A stretch of DNA of 64,000 bases. Source: Lachnospiraceae bacterium. GTDB lineage: Bacteria; Bacillota; Clostridia; Lachnospirales; Lachnospiraceae. Shown here one piece after another: positions 25,485 to 34,139 of the stretch. The notes beneath the pieces were generated by a model that saw only the letters and a program-made list of their open reading frames with translations, was not told the origin of the DNA and ran no database searches. Each line of letters opens with the position of its first letter. Position 1 is the first letter of the stretch. The DNA is taken from positions 82,168 to 146,167 of the forward strand of contig CABIXN010000007.1 of NCBI GenBank assembly GCA_902362715.1, given 5' to 3'. The position numbers and the translations under genes were made by a program.

Positions 25485-26198
25485 TTATTGATTCTTATTT
25501 ACGATTCGTGTCTCATAAGAGCCATCTTCGATATTAATGTACCGCACAAATAAAGAAACCTTATTCTCTTCATTTAAACTGTTCCAGAGCAGGTCAGTAT
25601 AAGCATCAATATCATTCAGAACATCCACAAGCTCTGGTTCTCCCTCAAAGCTTGGAAGCGGACTGCCGTCTCCCATGTATGTGTGAATAAAATGGGCCTC
25701 CCCGGCTGCCGGATTTTCATATGCAAATGTATAACGGTTACAAGAGGCCGGATCCCCGTGGTTACTCTTTAAAATAGACATGGCATAGCTGTATTTTCCA
25801 TCCTCCACATGCATAATACCAGAAATCCGCGGAGTGTAATTTGGTGCGTCCGGTTCAAAAGTTCTCCCCCGCAGTGACTGTTCAAAGGTCATTTGTTTGT
25901 CCATCAGTTCATAGATCGTATCTGTCTGATCTCCGTTAGTTACAATTGTTTTATTTCCAAGTACACGAACAGGAGCATAAATAATAAGACTGGGATCTTC
26001 AAGCTTTGAAGGATCAAATGCCTCCGTACGGATTCCGTCTTTTTCCTCCACAAATATACGATTTCTGCTGTTTGCGCTTCTTCCCATAATAAAGTAAGCT
26101 GTCACAGCCTTTGTTCCATCTTCTGTTTTTCCAATGATAATTCCACGTCCCGGATAATCGTTTTCTTTCAAACGTTTCTCAATTGATAACTTTTCCAT
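25485..26198 (-). CDS. IMP cyclohydrolase, PurO type
   Basis: It closes the ring of FAICAR to IMP. The 237-aa product has the archaeal-type PurO fold, unrelated to the PurH N-terminal domain: NDYPGRGIIIGKTEDG, YFIMGRSANSRNR, SLRGRTFEPDAPNYTPRISG and SNHGDPASCNRYTFAYENP. ATG at 26198 has AAGGAGG 9 nt upstream; the frame to 26240 has no ribosome site. It forms a two-gene operon with the AICAR formyltransferase. Confidence 0.92.
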   Translation of the reverse strand: MEKLSIEKRLKENDYPGRGIIIGKTEDGTKAVTAYFIMGRSANSRNRIFVEEKDGIRTEAFDPSKLEDPSLIIYAPVRVLGNKTIVTNGDQTDTIYELMDKQMTFEQSLRGRTFEPDAPNYTPRISGIMHVEDGKYSYAMSILKSNHGDPASCNRYTFAYENPAAGEAHFIHTYMGDGSPLPSFEGEPELVDVLNDIDAYTDLLWNSLNEENKVSLFVRYINIEDGSYETRIVNKNQ

Positions 26199-26400
26199 AC
26201 GGAAAATCCTCCTTATTAAGTATGACCAGTTCTTCTGCAAAAAGATCCCACATTCAGGACCCTCCGCCTGCAGCCAGGGGCCGCCATAACATCATCCCTC
26301 TTTAAAGCTATGAGGCACTGCCTGTCAGGACAGATAACTTTCTATTAAAGTTTAACATGAGGCCGGCCTTTTTACAACGAAGGTCCGTTTTTGATGGTAT
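26199..26400 (-). promoter_or_regulatory. Promoter and long 5' leader of the purO operon
   Basis: A candidate promoter on the minus strand has -35 TTGTAA (26372-26377), a 17-bp spacer and -10 TAAACT (26349-26354). The leader of about 140 nt contains a CTGTCCTGACAG hairpin (near 26322) and GC-rich inverted segments near 26250-26285. I compared it by eye with ZTP, THF, guanine and T-box consensus features and could not match it. It may be a regulatory leader of unknown class. Confidence 0.4.
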
Positions 26401-26781
26401 TAAATTATTTACTGGAATTTATAAGTACAATTAATATGTTTCAGTTGTAAAATAATTTATACTTTTAAATCTGTTGTCTGAAACAAATTTTGGCCAATTC
26501 TTATTTTTGGTTCCAAAGATCTTCTTATCATAACATGTTTTTTATCACACCGCTGTGTTTCCCGCCTGCTTGGGACGCCTGTTCCATATGCAGATCTGAT
26601 ATCTTATGTTACAGTAATAAAACCATGATCCCGCAAAGAAAGGATCATACATATTCCATGCCGTGCCCATTCCTTTTGAACGCATAAATATTTTTAAATT
26701 GCCGGGAGCGGATTTCGCTGTTGGCGCGTCATATATATTGAAGTCTTTCACAGCAAAAGATAAAGTTAGGCAGGAAATACA
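26401..26781. other. AT-rich gap without recognised genes
   Basis: Between the purO leader and the sigma factor gene no frame has protein-like composition with a ribosome site. The minus-strand frame at 26545-26751 looks non-coding. The only clear signal is the ribosome site (AGGAAA) of the sigma gene at about 26770. Confidence 0.5.
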
Positions 26782-27258
26782 ATGGATAAAATTACAAATG
26801 ATGAGTTTGCAGATTACGCTTCAGCATATCAGACCGGCTTATACCACCTGGCATATGCAATCTTAAACAATGAAGCCGATGCACAGGATGCGGTCAGTGA
26901 AGCACTTACCAAAGCTTTTGAGCACAGAAATGATTTAAGAGACAGAACAAAATTCCGCCCTTGGATTATGAAAATTGTAATGTCTGTAGCAAAAACGATG
27001 TTAAGGAAAAGAAAGCGTTCCATTTTGACTGAAGATATTGATCTCCTTCAGTCTGGATCTGTCACAGAAACCAAATACAGCGATCTGCTGGATATGGTTA
27101 TGACTCTGGAACCCAAGTTCAGAATCGTTGTGATTCTATACTATTACGAATCATTTTCTACTGTGGAAATCAGCGAAATCATGAAAATTCCGGAAGGAAC
27201 CGTACGCTCCCGGCTGACACGGGCCAGGGAAAAGTTAAGGCATATGATTGAGTTATAG
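26782..27258 (+). CDS. RNA polymerase sigma factor, ECF-like sigma-70 family
   Basis: The 158-aa product has region 2 (LYHLAYAILNNEADAQDAVSEALTKAF, about 20-47) and region 4 (YESFSTVEISEIMKIPEGTVRSRLTRAREKL, about 122-153). No anti-sigma gene is adjacent: the gene is monocistronic and convergent with a membrane protein gene. That downstream protein has three TM helices and could in principle act in signalling, but it lies on the opposite strand. Confidence 0.9.
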   Translation: MDKITNDEFADYASAYQTGLYHLAYAILNNEADAQDAVSEALTKAFEHRNDLRDRTKFRPWIMKIVMSVAKTMLRKRKRSILTEDIDLLQSGSVTETKYSDLLDMVMTLEPKFRIVVILYYYESFSTVEISEIMKIPEGTVRSRLTRAREKLRHMIEL

Positions 27259-27272
27259 TTTTGATGCCAGCC

Positions 27273-27317
27273 AAAAAACAGATGCAAAACCAAAAACGGT
27301 TCCTGCATCTGTTTTTT
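27273..27317. terminator. Bidirectional terminator after the sigma factor gene
   Basis: The perfect 14-bp stem AAAAAACAGATGCA / TGCATCTGTTTTTT lies between convergent genes. The same stem sequence recurs at 61241-61290. Confidence 0.93.
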
Positions 27318-27365
27318 ATACCATAATACGAAACAGTTACCTGTCTGTATCTATATCTTTAGCTT

Positions 27366-29141
27366 TTATTTCGATGGGGTATAGGATACCATTTCTTTTC
27401 CGCTGTAAGATACCGTAATTTTATCACCCTTTTCTAAAAAGAGCAGATTCTCGTTTTCCGATACTTTCTGGCGGAAAATTTCCTTCTCGCCGGTGATAAT
27501 ATAAATATAGGTATTTCCATCAATATCAATCAGTTTTATATCAGCAATGGTAATCGTTTTACTTCCCTCTGCCTCTACAGGCTGCTTTGACGGCTCCTCT
27601 TTCTTGTCTTCTTCCTGTACTGCCTCTCCGGTGCCAATCAGATTCCTGTATTTTTGAATACATTCTTCCTGGGTAGAAGCGGTAGTTACCAGATTATACT
27701 GCTCCACATTTACTGCTGCATACAGCTTCACCAGTCCGCTGGCATCCTTTAAAACCATAATATAAGTAGGTTCTCCATCTACATTGATCAGAGACGGGAA
27801 GCTTGCCTGGTATCCTTTTTCCTGTACCTCACCTTCTGCGGCGGACATAGCCGATTTCTCATCAGCCCCGGCAATTTCATAGTAGTGAGTTTCACCTGTA
27901 CGCTCATTCGCCATGATAAAACCAATATTAGAACTGTCTCCATTCACCGATGTAATGCCTGTGTAAATCCAGATATCTCCATCCTTTGCAACATATCCAT
28001 AATCGGAAAGGGGAACTGCATCGTTTTGATCAGTCTCTTCATCTGTGGTATACATGGTGACACGCTTACAGCCTTTTTTTCCTATGACACTGTTAATGAA
28101 ACCATTCTGCAATTTTCCATACCAGTTATACTGTTCACAAAGCAGATCGCCGTCATAAACCACATCCACCCAGTTTGGTACATCTGCAGCATCATAATAC
28201 TGCGATGAGCCATCCACCGGATCCACAATAATAGCGCCCTTTACAGTTTTTCCTCCAAATAAAAATACAGTCTTTTTGTAAACAGTTGCAATATAATACG
28301 GATTTCCCTCTTCATCAATCTCAAAATGCAGATTTCCAAAAACCGCTGTAGGATAATGCATTCTGATATGTCTGGCCAGATCCTGTCCCAGATAAGCGGA
28401 AGGTACATATTTCATGCCTTCTGCAGCTTCTTTGTAATCTGCAGACATAGAAACCGGATCTACCGTTACATATCCCGGAATGCCGTCAGATCTGTTATTA
28501 ATCCATTTAAAAAATCCTGCATATTCCAGAGGTGCAACCTTCAACGGAGCCTTATTGGCATCAATCTGGGTATAGTCAGAAGCCACATTATACTGACTGA
28601 CCACATTTGAGAGAGAACCGATTTCACGGTCTCCAAGCATCTGTGCGGAATAAGTATCCATCAGGGCAATGGAATCCGTATTTAAAGTTTCTGCAAGGTC
28701 TTCCTCAAATACCGAATCTTCTACCTTCAAAATAGAGGAATACTTTCCCGCATGGAACATAGGAGAGCCAAGTATGGCAATTACAGCTGCTGCCAGAATA
28801 ATCACTCCCGGAATTACAAATTGCTTTGTATTCTTATAATTCTGATATTCTCTCTCACTCTGCTGAATATCCCGGCTTGTAATGCTCAGAGAAAAATAGG
28901 CAATTGCTTTTACGGCCAGGAATAAAATTGTTCCGCCGATAACCGCCGCCCAGAATCCTGCTGACTGCACATTAATAGCAAACAATGTAAAGTAAAAAGT
29001 AAGCGCAAGTACAACAGCTGTGACAACAGCAGCTATCAGTATTGATTTCAGCTTAATTTTACCGGCTGCAGAATTTTTTTGCTTCTTCTGCCCCGGAGGC
29101 ACCTCACAGTTTTTAAATTTTTTTTCTTTTTTCCGTTTCAT
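27366..29141 (-). CDS. Membrane protein of unknown function with large outer domain, behind a Mn riboswitch
   Basis: The 591-aa product has a Lys-rich N-terminus, three TM helices (about 31-52, 61-86 and 105-128), and about 460 residues with Tyr-rich, repeat-like beta segments (GYVTVDPVSMSADYKE, GAIIVDPVDGSSQYYD, GFIMANERTGETHYYE). These look like PepSY-like or propeller-like repeats outside the membrane. I do not recognise the family. AAGGAGG precedes the ATG. Upstream on the same strand is a yybP-ykoY riboswitch with a terminator (29254-29375), so expression may rise with Mn2+; element A lies between the two. Confidence 0.7.
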   Translation of the reverse strand: MKRKKEKKFKNCEVPPGQKKQKNSAAGKIKLKSILIAAVVTAVVLALTFYFTLFAINVQSAGFWAAVIGGTILFLAVKAIAYFSLSITSRDIQQSEREYQNYKNTKQFVIPGVIILAAAVIAILGSPMFHAGKYSSILKVEDSVFEEDLAETLNTDSIALMDTYSAQMLGDREIGSLSNVVSQYNVASDYTQIDANKAPLKVAPLEYAGFFKWINNRSDGIPGYVTVDPVSMSADYKEAAEGMKYVPSAYLGQDLARHIRMHYPTAVFGNLHFEIDEEGNPYYIATVYKKTVFLFGGKTVKGAIIVDPVDGSSQYYDAADVPNWVDVVYDGDLLCEQYNWYGKLQNGFINSVIGKKGCKRVTMYTTDEETDQNDAVPLSDYGYVAKDGDIWIYTGITSVNGDSSNIGFIMANERTGETHYYEIAGADEKSAMSAAEGEVQEKGYQASFPSLINVDGEPTYIMVLKDASGLVKLYAAVNVEQYNLVTTASTQEECIQKYRNLIGTGEAVQEEDKKEEPSKQPVEAEGSKTITIADIKLIDIDGNTYIYIITGEKEIFRQKVSENENLLFLEKGDKITVSYSGKEMVSYTPSK

Positions 29142-29163
29142 ATATCCTCCTTAGCAAGGGATA

Positions 29164-29253
29164 TCAGCCGCAGTGCGATCTACAGCGGAGTGTTTTTTGC
29201 TCTATAGGAATCGGCACCTTTCAGCTTTATCACAACACAGTATCCCTATAGAG
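29164..29253. repeat. Element A, copy 3
   Basis: The copy has GCCGCAGTGCGATCTAC, then the GCTCTATAGGAATCGG ... TATCCCTATAGAG palindrome, in the same orientation as the other copies. It sits between the riboswitch terminator and the start of the 591-aa membrane protein gene. Confidence 0.88.
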
Positions 29254-29375
29254 TAAAAAAAGACTTCTGCCACACACAACGTATGACAAAAGTCTTGCTG
29301 TTTAATTCTAACCGAGTGCATCTGCACTGTACTGACGATTTCGAAGCGCATTCGCGTCGCTACTCCCTTTTGCTT
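29254..29375 (-). ncRNA. yybP-ykoY (Mn2+) riboswitch with terminator
   Basis: Reading the minus strand, a P1 arm CAAAAG leads to GGAGTAG, then CGACG/CGTC helices, GTCAGTACAG, a TGCAGATGCA hairpin, the L3-type stretch CTCGGTTAGA, CAGCAAGA and the P1 3' arm CTTTTG. This matches the yybP-ykoY layout by eye. AAGACTT next to P1 then pairs with AAGTCTT (29260-29266) before a run of seven T's. The mutually exclusive aptamer/terminator arrangement fits transcriptional activation by Mn2+. A strong promoter is directly upstream. Confidence 0.8.
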
Positions 29376-29381
29376 GCAACT

Positions 29382-29410
29382 ATAATATAATTTTCCTTCT
29401 GCTTTGTCAA
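29382..29410 (-). promoter_or_regulatory. Promoter of the Mn riboswitch transcript
   Basis: On the minus strand, -35 TTGACA (29405-29410), a 17-bp spacer and -10 TATTAT (29382-29387) place the start of transcription at about 29375, at the aptamer 5' end. Confidence 0.75.
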
Positions 29411-29449
29411 CACCTTTTTTATTTCTGGATACAGCCCTGAAAGAAAGCC

Positions 29450-30817
29450 TCAAATCAGCTTAATACGCTGCCATTTCCCGCTTCTGAAACGAACCCGGAA
29501 GAAAATAAGCCTGAATACCCAGTCCAGTACCATTGCAAGCCACACTCCTATAACTCCAAGTCCGGCAAATCTCCCAAGAATAACGCTGAACAGTATTCTG
29601 CAGACCCACATGGAAACCATGGAAACCGTCATCGTAAATTTCACGTCATTAGAGGCCCGAAGGGCATTGGGCATTACAAAGGACGGCGCCCACAAAAACA
29701 TAGCAAATCCACCGTGGATTACAAGGAGTATCACTGCCATCTGCAATGTCTCCGGGGAAAGTACATATGCTTTTAAAATTAAAGGCAGAAGCAGAAGAAT
29801 CCCTCCGTTATAAAGGAACATTACTGCCATTGCAAGGCGGTTGAGTTTTTTCGTATAATATTCTGCCTGTTTGTAATCTCCTGCTCCTACACACTGGCCA
29901 ATTACCGTAATCATTCCAATACCAACAGCAAATCCCGGAATCACTTCGATACCGGCTATATTATTGGCAACTGCATTTGCTGCAATCTGTACAGTACCAA
30001 AGCCGGATACAATCGCCACCACAAGAATCCTTCCAAACTGAAACATACCGTTTTCCAGACCATTTGGAACGCCGATATATAATATTTTCCGAATCAGAGT
30101 TCCGTCAAATACAGGACCTGTAATTTTCTCCAGATGCACAATCTGTTTTTTATTTAGCAGCAGAAGTGTAATTACCACAGCTGAAATCATACGCCCGGCC
30201 AAAGAACCAAGAGCGGCTCCTGCCACCCCCATATCAAGGCCAAATATAAATATGCTGTTAAAAATGATATTTACAATGTTCATTAAGGCCGCCATCCATA
30301 AGGTCACACTAGTTTTTTTCATGGATCTGAACAATGCCGCTCCCGCACTGTAAATACCTAAAAACGGATAAGAAACTGCAGAAATCATCAGATATGTCAT
30401 GGCGCTTGTCATTACAGTATCGTCAACATTTCCAAAAAGACCTCCCAGCACAGGACCTTTGATCAGAAACATCAAGCCCATAATTCCCACAGAAATCAAC
30501 GTTACGACAATCATAAGCTGATTCGCTGTCTGACAGGATTTTTTATGTTCCCGGTGCCCGATATACTGCGCCGCAATTACAGCTCCTCCTGTAGCCAAGG
30601 CCTCCAGAATCTGTATAATCAGCTGATTGATCATATCCACCAGGGAAACTCCCGAAACTGCTGCCTCCCCAACCCTTGAAACCATGGCCGTATCTACCAC
30701 ACCCACCAGCATCATTAAAAGCTGCTCAAATACCAGCGGTATCATCAGTTTCACCAGATCCTGCCTGGAAAACAGCATCTTTGATTCCTCTGCCGGCAGT
30801 TCTAATTTCCATTTCAT
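29450..30817 (-). CDS. MATE family efflux transporter
   Basis: This is a Na+- or H+-coupled multidrug/metabolite exporter. The product is about 455 aa with 12 predicted TM helices and two MatE repeats (first repeat LMIPLVFEQLLMMLVGVVDTAMVSRVGEAAVSGVSLV). The ATG at 30817 is preferred over an in-frame GTG at 30826, which overlaps the AGGAAG ribosome site. The upstream region is a partial element A copy. No terminator follows before the riboswitch promoter, so some readthrough is possible. Confidence 0.94.
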   Translation of the reverse strand: MKWKLELPAEESKMLFSRQDLVKLMIPLVFEQLLMMLVGVVDTAMVSRVGEAAVSGVSLVDMINQLIIQILEALATGGAVIAAQYIGHREHKKSCQTANQLMIVVTLISVGIMGLMFLIKGPVLGGLFGNVDDTVMTSAMTYLMISAVSYPFLGIYSAGAALFRSMKKTSVTLWMAALMNIVNIIFNSIFIFGLDMGVAGAALGSLAGRMISAVVITLLLLNKKQIVHLEKITGPVFDGTLIRKILYIGVPNGLENGMFQFGRILVVAIVSGFGTVQIAANAVANNIAGIEVIPGFAVGIGMITVIGQCVGAGDYKQAEYYTKKLNRLAMAVMFLYNGGILLLLPLILKAYVLSPETLQMAVILLVIHGGFAMFLWAPSFVMPNALRASNDVKFTMTVSMVSMWVCRILFSVILGRFAGLGVIGVWLAMVLDWVFRLIFFRVRFRSGKWQRIKLI

Positions 30818-30831
30818 ACTCAACACTTCCT

Positions 30832-30875
30832 ACTTTTCAGTTTTATCACAACACGGTATTTCCTATGGAGCAAAA
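30832..30875. repeat. Element A, copy 4 (half)
   Basis: Only the right half is present: TACTTTTCAGTTTTATCACA, then ACACGGTATTTCCTATGGAG. It abuts the UPF0210 terminator and lies directly upstream of the MATE start. Confidence 0.8.
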
Positions 30876-30876
30876 G

Positions 30877-30904
30877 CAGGGAGAAATGTCTCCATTTCCC
30901 CCTG
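30877..30904 (-). terminator. Terminator of the ACT/UPF0210 operon
   Basis: The stem CAGGGAGAAATG / CATTTCCCCCTG (one mismatch, 4-nt loop) is followed by CTTTTGC on the minus strand. A smaller ATTTCACC/GGTGAAAT hairpin with a 3-nt loop lies at 30919-30937, just after the gene. Confidence 0.65.
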
Positions 30905-30940
30905 ATACTCCCTCATTTATTTCACCTTCGGTGAAATTGC

Positions 30941-32305
30941 TTAGTTTTTGAAGCTGTGGACCGGGGCAGGGATTCGTCCTCCTCTGTTTATGAATGCTTC
31001 ACAGGAGTACGGATTGACCGGCATAATGGGTGCATAACCCAGTAAACCTCCAAATTCTGCCTGGTCCCCCACGTCTTTTCCGATTACCGGAATTAAACGA
31101 ACAGCTGTTGTTTTCTGATTGATCATTCCGATAGCCATCTCATCTGCAATAATACCGGACAGTGTGCTGGCTGAGGTGTCTCCCGGCACCGCAATCATAT
31201 CAAGTCCCACTGAGCATACGCAGGTCATAGCCTCCAGCTTTTCCAGTGTCAGTGCATTGGCCAGCACTGCATCTATCATTCCCTGATCTTCACTTACCGG
31301 AATAAAAGCTCCGCTTAAGCCGCCTACATAGGATGACGCCATAATACCGCCCTTTTTCACCTGGTCATTTAACAGCGCCAAAGCGGCGGTAGTTCCCGGA
31401 GCTCCTGCATATTCCAGACCGATTTCTTCTAAAATTTCAGCTACACTGTCTCCAACCGCCGGTGTAGGAGCCAGGGACAGATCAATAATTCCAAAAGGAA
31501 TCCCCATGCGTTTAGACGCTTCCTGGGCAACCAGCTGGCCCACTCTTGTAATTTTAAAGGCGGTCTTTTTAATGGTTTCACAAAGTACTTCAAAGTTGGC
31601 TCCCCGCACCTGCTCCAGCGCTTTTTTTACAACTCCCGGTCCGCTGACGCCCACATTAATAATAGCATCCGCTTCCGTTACGCCATGAAAGGCTCCTGCC
31701 ATAAACGGGTTATCATCCGGGGCATTGCAGAATACCACAAGCTTTGCACACCCAAGAGAATCGTTTTCCTTTGTGTACTCCGCCGTCATATGTATGATCT
31801 CGCCCATAAGTTTTACGGCGTCCATATTAATACCGGTTTTTGTTGAACCAAGATTGATAGAGCTGCAGATTCTTTCCGTACATGCCAGCGCTTCCGGAAT
31901 GGAACGGATCAGCAGCTCATCACTTTTTGTCATTCCCTTTGACACAAGTGCGGAATAACCTCCGATAAAATTAACTCCAACCTCTTTTGCCGCTCTGTCC
32001 AGTGTTTTTGCCAGCGTCACATAATCATCCGACGTATGGCAGGCTGCACTTCCAACCAGTGCAATAGGAGTAATGGAAATTCTCTTATTTACAATGGGAA
32101 TACTATAATCCCGCTCAATCTCCCGTCCTGTCTTTACCAGATCTTTTGCCAGCGTTGTAATTTTTTCATAAATATTTTTATTTAACTTATCGAGATCAGA
32201 ATCAATACAGTCCAGCAGACTGATACCCAGTGTAATTGTACGCACATCCAGGTTTTCCTGCTGAATCATTTTATTGGTCTCGTTTACCTCAAACATATTA
32301 ATCAT
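30941..32305 (-). CDS. UPF0210/DUF711 family protein
   Basis: The 454-aa conserved protein has no established biochemical role that I know of. Its Gly-rich motifs ([48 protein letters not shown]) and length match the family. It is always found, as here, just downstream of a small ACT-domain protein (27-nt gap), which suggests that amino-acid-type ligand binding regulates it. The ATG at 32305 has GGGGAA upstream. Confidence 0.93.
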   Translation of the reverse strand: MINMFEVNETNKMIQQENLDVRTITLGISLLDCIDSDLDKLNKNIYEKITTLAKDLVKTGREIERDYSIPIVNKRISITPIALVGSAACHTSDDYVTLAKTLDRAAKEVGVNFIGGYSALVSKGMTKSDELLIRSIPEALACTERICSSINLGSTKTGINMDAVKLMGEIIHMTAEYTKENDSLGCAKLVVFCNAPDDNPFMAGAFHGVTEADAIINVGVSGPGVVKKALEQVRGANFEVLCETIKKTAFKITRVGQLVAQEASKRMGIPFGIIDLSLAPTPAVGDSVAEILEEIGLEYAGAPGTTAALALLNDQVKKGGIMASSYVGGLSGAFIPVSEDQGMIDAVLANALTLEKLEAMTCVCSVGLDMIAVPGDTSASTLSGIIADEMAIGMINQKTTAVRLIPVIGKDVGDQAEFGGLLGYAPIMPVNPYSCEAFINRGGRIPAPVHSFKN

Positions 32306-32332
32306 GCGTGTATTCCCCTTTATCTTTTTTCT

Positions 32333-32617
32333 TTACAGTCTGTGCATCTTATCAAAAATTTCTTCTCTCTGGCATTTAATGGAAACGCCAATCTCTTCAC
32401 CCAGTTTTTCCAGCTGAGCTGCACATTCCGCAAAAGGTTCTGCCGCATCTTTCATATCCACAATCATCATCATATTGAAAAATCCCTGTACAATCGTCTG
32501 AGAAATATCAAGTACATTAATATGATTTTCTGAAAGATAAGTACATACTTTCGCAATAATGCCTACGGTATCTTTTCCTACTACTGTAATTACTGTTCTG
32601 TTTGCTGTATTATCCAT
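32333..32617 (-). CDS. ACT domain protein (UPF0237)
   Basis: The 94-aa product is a single ACT fold: RTVITVVGKDTVGIIAKVCTYLSENHINVLDISQTI. ACT domains bind amino acids and control partner enzymes; this one pairs with UPF0210 downstream in an evidently conserved two-gene operon. Confidence 0.94.
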   Translation of the reverse strand: MDNTANRTVITVVGKDTVGIIAKVCTYLSENHINVLDISQTIVQGFFNMMMIVDMKDAAEPFAECAAQLEKLGEEIGVSIKCQREEIFDKMHRL

Positions 32618-32687
32618 CTCTTCCCTCCGCGGGTTCTCCCGCTGTTCCTCTCTTTGTTATATATTTCATTTATTTGAAACATCTCTT

Positions 32688-33485
32688 TTAGACGCAGACC
32701 AGTTCCGATACCTGGTCTCTTTTTGCTACCTGAATGGGAAAATCACTTCCTTTATAAGGACTGTCGCCCATCGTAATCTCCAGCCGCACAGCTTCGTAAG
32801 CCAGCTGTGGATAGTTGTTTTCTTTACTCAAATGGCCCAGAACTACTTTCTGGAATTTGTCATGGAGCAGTCTGCCAAGAAGCTGGCCGGACAACTCATT
32901 GGATAAATGTCCTCTGTCTCCAAGGATTCTTTTTTTCAGATAGTAGGGATAGCCTCCCACTTCCAGCATATGTACATCATGATTTGCTTCTAACAATAAT
33001 ACATCTAATCCCTGCAGCTTGTCCACAAGATAATCATCATATTTTCCCAGGTCGGTAAGCACTGCCATAGATTTTCCCTGGTTTTTCATCATATATGCTA
33101 CAGGCTCTGCAGCATCATGAGAAGTCCTTAAAGGGCATACCGTCAGATCTCCAATCTTAAAATCCTGTTCCGGCACTACCGGATGAAACAGGCTTTCATC
33201 CACTTTCCCAATGGCCTGCCGCTCTGTAATCCACTGAATAGTTCCTGCTGTGGCATAAATGGGAATCCCGTATTTTCTGGCCAGCACTCCAAGACTTTTT
33301 ATGTGGTCCACATGCTCATGAGTCACCAGTATTCCCTGTATTTCTTCCGTCTTCAGTCCAATTTCATTTAAACCGGCTTCAATCCGTTTACCACTGATCC
33401 CGGCATCCACCAGTATATGACTTTGATCTGTGCCAGCGTAAATACAGTTTCCGCTGCTTCCGCTGGCTATACTGCATAACTCCAT
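32688..33485 (-). CDS. MBL-fold metallohydrolase, YycJ/WalJ-like
   Basis: The 265-aa metallo-beta-lactamase-fold enzyme has the metal motif THEHVDH (H56, H58, D60, H61), a second site in LRTSHDAAEPVAYM, an Asp in LTDLGKYDDYL and LLEANHD. It resembles B. subtilis YycJ, linked to cell-wall and DNA-replication coordination. It is not in a walRK operon here; it lies 2 bp downstream of coaE, so it is likely the last gene of polA-coaE-yycJ. Confidence 0.9.
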   Translation of the reverse strand: MELCSIASGSSGNCIYAGTDQSHILVDAGISGKRIEAGLNEIGLKTEEIQGILVTHEHVDHIKSLGVLARKYGIPIYATAGTIQWITERQAIGKVDESLFHPVVPEQDFKIGDLTVCPLRTSHDAAEPVAYMMKNQGKSMAVLTDLGKYDDYLVDKLQGLDVLLLEANHDVHMLEVGGYPYYLKKRILGDRGHLSNELSGQLLGRLLHDKFQKVVLGHLSKENNYPQLAYEAVRLEITMGDSPYKGSDFPIQVAKRDQVSELVCV

Positions 33486-33487
33486 GT

Positions 33488-34126
33488 TTATTCCTCCGCA
33501 CCTGTCACAAATTTACCGACAGGATAAATTCCTTTTGCCTGCAAAAGCCTGTCTATCTGAGAATAAGCCTCTTTGGGCGTTTTGTTATTGTCAATCACTG
33601 CCAGACAGCTTTGTCTGTAGGCCTGTTCCGACAGCTGACTGGCAAATATATTTCGTATTTTTTCCTGGGTATATCCTCTAGATGCCATCAGGCGCTTTGT
33701 ACGGTTTTCTTCTGAAGTATAGATATACCATAATTCATCACAGATTTTATCATATTGTTCTTCAATGAGCAATGCCGCTTCCAATACAACAAAATCCAGT
33801 ATCTTTTCTTCCCGGGCTTTCTGAACAGTTTGCAGCACAAACGCCTTCACTTGGGGGTGTACAATGGCATTTAATGCCTCACGCTTTTCCTCACTGGAAA
33901 AAATAATTTTCGCCATAGCTGCCCGGTCAATACTTCCCTCCGGGCCAAAAATCTGCTCCTCCCGGAAGCATTCCCTGATTTTCTGATAACATTCTGTTCC
34001 CGGTTCCATCAGATCGTGGGCCACCTGGTCCGCCAGCAGAACTTCTCCATTATAATTTTTCCGAAGATAGGACAAAATCTCTGACTTTCCGGCCCCCACA
34101 CCTCCTGTAATTCCTATAAAAAGCAT
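33488..34126 (-). CDS. coaE: Dephospho-CoA kinase
   Basis: It performs the last step of coenzyme A synthesis, phosphorylating the ribose 3'-OH. The 212-aa product has a P-loop at the N-terminus (GITGGVGAGKSEIL, about 5-18), LLADQVAHDLMEPGT, the lid region and IVHPQVKAFV. It is 13 nt downstream of polA, a common Firmicute pairing. Confidence 0.97.
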   Translation of the reverse strand: MLFIGITGGVGAGKSEILSYLRKNYNGEVLLADQVAHDLMEPGTECYQKIRECFREEQIFGPEGSIDRAAMAKIIFSSEEKREALNAIVHPQVKAFVLQTVQKAREEKILDFVVLEAALLIEEQYDKICDELWYIYTSEENRTKRLMASRGYTQEKIRNIFASQLSEQAYRQSCLAVIDNNKTPKEAYSQIDRLLQAKGIYPVGKFVTGAEE

Positions 34127-34139
34127 CTTTTATTCCTCT

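Noticed and set aside
26199..26400. ZTP, guanine or THF riboswitch or T-box upstream of purO
   Set aside because: The diagnostic core motifs of these classes were not found by eye; it is reported only as an unclassified leader.
26545..26751. 68-aa minus-strand frame in the gap before the sigma factor
   Set aside because: It has no ribosome site, composition atypical for protein, and nothing recognisable.
29202..29453. 83-aa minus-strand frame after the MATE gene
   Set aside because: It covers the Mn riboswitch, its promoter and part of element A; those RNA signals explain the region better.
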